From positions 1 through 64,000 of IMG/VR virus record IMGVR_UViG_3300021356_000017: DNA of 64,000 bases; one strand, given 5' to 3'. The notes under the pieces are model-generated. The model saw only the letters and a list, made by a program, of their open reading frames with translations, ran no database searches and had not been told where the DNA came from. Both the position numbers and the translations under genes were made by a program. This document shows, piece after piece, positions 62,194 to 64,000 of the stretch. The first letter of the stretch is position 1. Each line of letters starts with the position of its first letter. This DNA comes from a virus.

Positions 62194-63479
62194 CACAATC
62201 CCTCAGCGTATCCACCTATCGTGTCTGCATTAACTCCCCACTTATTAAGTAGGGAGTCGGCTTTACTTTTATGTTCTTTCCAATTGTTGTATGTTACTAA
62301 CTGATACAACTCGGTCTTACGCATTGAATCTTTTTCTTCAATATAAGACAACATAGCCTTTGCTTGTAGAGACTTTAATCTAAGGAACGGTGTAACTCCT
62401 TTTAGTAACTCTCGAATAGAATCTTTTGATGAGAAAATAAGTCTGTGAACTGGCTTGACAGTATTCTTAGCAAGTTTTTGGTCGCTAACTATTCTACCAC
62501 ATCCAAGCATCTTTTGTAAATCTTCACAGTGTCTTTTACCATTCTCTCCACTGGCTACAATAGTAACTCTAGGGTCGCCTCTTTCGCTGATAAAAATACT
62601 ACCGTCAGCATCTATGAAACCAGCGGCATACGCCATTGGGTCTTTAATAATCAAACCACTGGAACCCATTTTTACAAATCTATTACCAGTTTTGTATACA
62701 TCAACTTCTTCTCCATACATTTTGAGAAGGGCAGATATTTTTTGTGTTGTCATGAATTTATTGAACACTCCACTACCTCTACTAAGAATCTCACGAGATT
62801 GCATCTCTCCTTCTTTTTCTAATAAATCGGATATGAAGTATAGCGAATCTTGCTGATGTTTGTTCAAAGTATCAATCTGCGAAAGTGTGTTTCTCCACAT
62901 TTTTTGTGCATCTTTCTTCATTTGATTAGCCTCTACCCACTCTAACTGGTCATCCGTAGACCAATCCGACTTTTCATTGAGCATTTGTAAAACTGTGATT
63001 GCCTTGAGAAACTGTTGACATGCTTTTTGTAAACTAGTACTACGAGATTCACCGAACTTGCGTAGTGATTTCAATGCCTTATCGTCAATACCTATTCCAC
63101 GAATTACATGTTCTATTCCATTAGACCACGATAGAGATTTAATTGTACTATCTATTTCCATTGCCTTGATGCTTCTAATGTCTTCTATTATTGCATCATA
63201 TTCTGCTTTGTTCATTTTATCGTGCCTTCTCATCTTACGAAACATGCGTATGATTGTGTTTGCGTTCTTTCCATACTTTGTTTCAAACAAGCCATCTCCA
63301 TTGAGGCTCGCTGGACTAGTAATCTCATCTACTGTAACAAAATCAGTCTTGAGAATTGGTACACTAGTATGGTCGAAGTTTGGATGCTGACTAAGATTTT
63401 TAATCACAAAATCCGAGTATTCGTCATCAAAAATAAGCGGAGTATCGTAATCATCACCGATTAACATACTACCCCACAT
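62193..63479 (-). CDS. head-module protein with C-terminal LAGLIDADG homing-endonuclease domain
   Basis: The first 260 residues are a charged helical domain of no recognised family. The last 150 carry AAGFIDADGSIFI, the LAGLIDADG signature, followed by VTIVASGENGKRHCEDLQKM and the helices of a single-motif homing endonuclease. These work as dimers and cut long DNA sites. ATG 63479 is preferred, but GTG 63488 or ATG 63467 could also serve. It sits directly before the portal gene. No intein splicing blocks are seen. The endonuclease seems fused to, or invading, an older virion gene. Confidence 0.8.
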   Translation of the reverse strand: MWGSMLIGDDYDTPLIFDDEYSDFVIKNLSQHPNFDHTSVPILKTDFVTVDEITSPASLNGDGLFETKYGKNANTIIRMFRKMRRHDKMNKAEYDAIIEDIRSIKAMEIDSTIKSLSWSNGIEHVIRGIGIDDKALKSLRKFGESRSTSLQKACQQFLKAITVLQMLNEKSDWSTDDQLEWVEANQMKKDAQKMWRNTLSQIDTLNKHQQDSLYFISDLLEKEGEMQSREILSRGSGVFNKFMTTQKISALLKMYGEEVDVYKTGNRFVKMGSSGLIIKDPMAYAAGFIDADGSIFISERGDPRVTIVASGENGKRHCEDLQKMLGCGRIVSDQKLAKNTVKPVHRLIFSSKDSIRELLKGVTPFLRLKSLQAKAMLSYIEEKDSMRKTELYQLVTYNNWKEHKSKADSLLNKWGVNADTIGGYAEGL

Positions 63480-63504
63480 AATGACCACTCAAATGACCTA
63501 TGAT

Positions 63505-63906
63505 TTAATCTTTCTTCCCTTTTACAGCCACTTTCTTGTCTTTCTTTGGTTTAGCAGTAACAGCGATAACCATTACCATTCCCTTCTTACCTTTCTTATC
63601 ATTCTTCATACTTTTCACCACCGTTGGTTTACCACCGACACCTTGTTTCTTTGCTCGCTTACGCTTTGTAGCGGCTCGCTTTTGACCTTCGCTCATAGAG
63701 CCACTAGTCTTAGGTGTTTTGGAACTTACTTTTACACTTGGTCTGCACTTTGGATAACCCTTCGAGGAAGTCTTGGCTTTACTTCTACCACAAGGAGGAT
63801 GTTTACCGTCTTTGTCCTTGCGAGATACATCTACCCACTTCTCTTTGAACCAGCGGTTTAGGTTCTTGATTACAAGAGTGTCATGGCAGGTGCATCTTTC
63901 AGTCAT
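63505..63906 (-). CDS. DUF5872-like basic protein, 133 aa
   Basis: WVDVSRKDKDGKHPPCGRSK, then GYPKCRPS and GQKRAATKRKRAKKQ are the core of the DUF5872 family of small basic proteins found in phages and algal viruses. No function is established for them. The C-terminus is almost all Lys and small residues, so DNA or RNA binding is likely. ATG 63906 overlaps the stop of the upstream gene as ATGA and has GGTGAG upstream. Confidence 0.8.
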   Translation of the reverse strand: MTERCTCHDTLVIKNLNRWFKEKWVDVSRKDKDGKHPPCGRSKAKTSSKGYPKCRPSVKVSSKTPKTSGSMSEGQKRAATKRKRAKKQGVGGKPTVVKSMKNDKKGKKGMVMVIAVTAKPKKDKKVAVKGKKD

Positions 63907-64000
63907 TCCTTTCTCACCCACGCATCACAAATATGGTCAGCCATACAATTGAAGTCGTACCACTTGCAGTAACCAGTCTTAGGGTCATCCGTTGCAGAAC
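63903..64000 (-). CDS. 3' end of a cysteine-containing protein (partial)
   Basis: The minus strand is open from the window edge to a TGA at 63905-63903. The last residues read GYCKWYDFNCMADHICDAWV and end in RKE. Three cysteines in this spacing and the ATGA overlap with the next gene support a real coding end. The gene continues beyond the right edge; its family cannot be judged. Confidence 0.6.
   Translation of the reverse strand, partial: SATDDPKTGYCKWYDFNCMADHICDAWVRKE

Noticed and set aside
62193-63479. The LAGLIDADG domain as an intein or intron-encoded enzyme
   Set aside because: There is no Cys/Ser start and His-Asn end around the domain, and the gene ends right after it at the normal overlap with the portal gene.
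1-64000. tRNA genes, CRISPR arrays, insertion sequences or an integrase with attachment sites
   Set aside because: No cloverleaf with a recognisable T-loop, no regularly spaced repeats and no transposase or recombinase motifs were seen on either strand by reading; absence was not tested by a program.

Overview
The window is most likely a large piece of a tailed double-stranded DNA virus (class Caudoviricetes) that infects an archaeon. The best fit is a magrovirus, a virus of the uncultured Marine Group II Euryarchaeota (Poseidoniales). The case rests on gene content and layout. The window holds an archaeal/eukaryotic-type replication set (RFC-like clamp loader, PCNA-like clamp, family B DNA polymerase, archaeo-eukaryotic primase, ERCC4-type nuclease, Cas4-like nuclease) and a group II chaperonin (thermosome). 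It also holds a HK97-type head and tail module. Ribosome-binding sites read GAGGTGA and TATA boxes read TTTAAA. No database search was possible, so the lineage is an inference. No tRNA, CRISPR array, integrase, transposase or terminase was seen; the terminase probably lies beyond the right edge.

Left arm, plus strand, about 1-19243. First come ten small unknown genes (1-4487), nearly all joined by ATGA or GTGA overlaps and several with zinc-binding cysteine pairs. A TATA-like promoter at 4474 then opens the replication block: clamp loader, an unknown 447-residue protein, a RecA-like ATPase with a variant P-loop, the sliding clamp behind a 136-base structured leader, and DNA polymerase B. A cluster of very small proteins follows, then the Cas4-like nuclease, a PIP-box protein, a one-chain PriS-PriL primase and the ERCC4 nuclease. 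A second copy of the same promoter at 15460 precedes a helicase-like ATPase, a DEDDy exonuclease, the thermosome and a zinc-ribbon protein.

Right arm, minus strand, 64000 down to 19232. Read in the direction of transcription it is a virion assembly line. It starts with a DUF5872-like basic protein, a protein with a C-terminal LAGLIDADG homing-endonuclease domain and the portal protein with zinc-ribbon insertions. Next are small head proteins and a 1,898-residue protein carrying a degenerate DNA-ligase-like domain. The capsid maturation protease follows, with an in-frame nested scaffold, then the major capsid protein, decoration and neck proteins and the tail tube. Two tail-assembly chaperone frames are probably joined by a -1 frameshift. 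A short tape measure, a tail protein, a giant 5,659-residue virion protein, a hub-like protein, a fibre and a beta-propeller protein complete the arm. The two arms meet tail to tail at 19232-19243.

How it works together: the early block supplies most of a replisome (primase, polymerase, clamp, clamp loader, helicase-like ATPase, nucleases) plus a folding machine. The late block builds a capsid and a probably short, non-contractile tail with very large surface proteins. The least ordinary observations are the clamp-gene leader that can mask its own ribosome-binding site, two small proteins sharing a PCNA-binding-type motif, the ligase-like domain with a displaced nucleophile inside a head-module protein, and the 17-kb virion gene.
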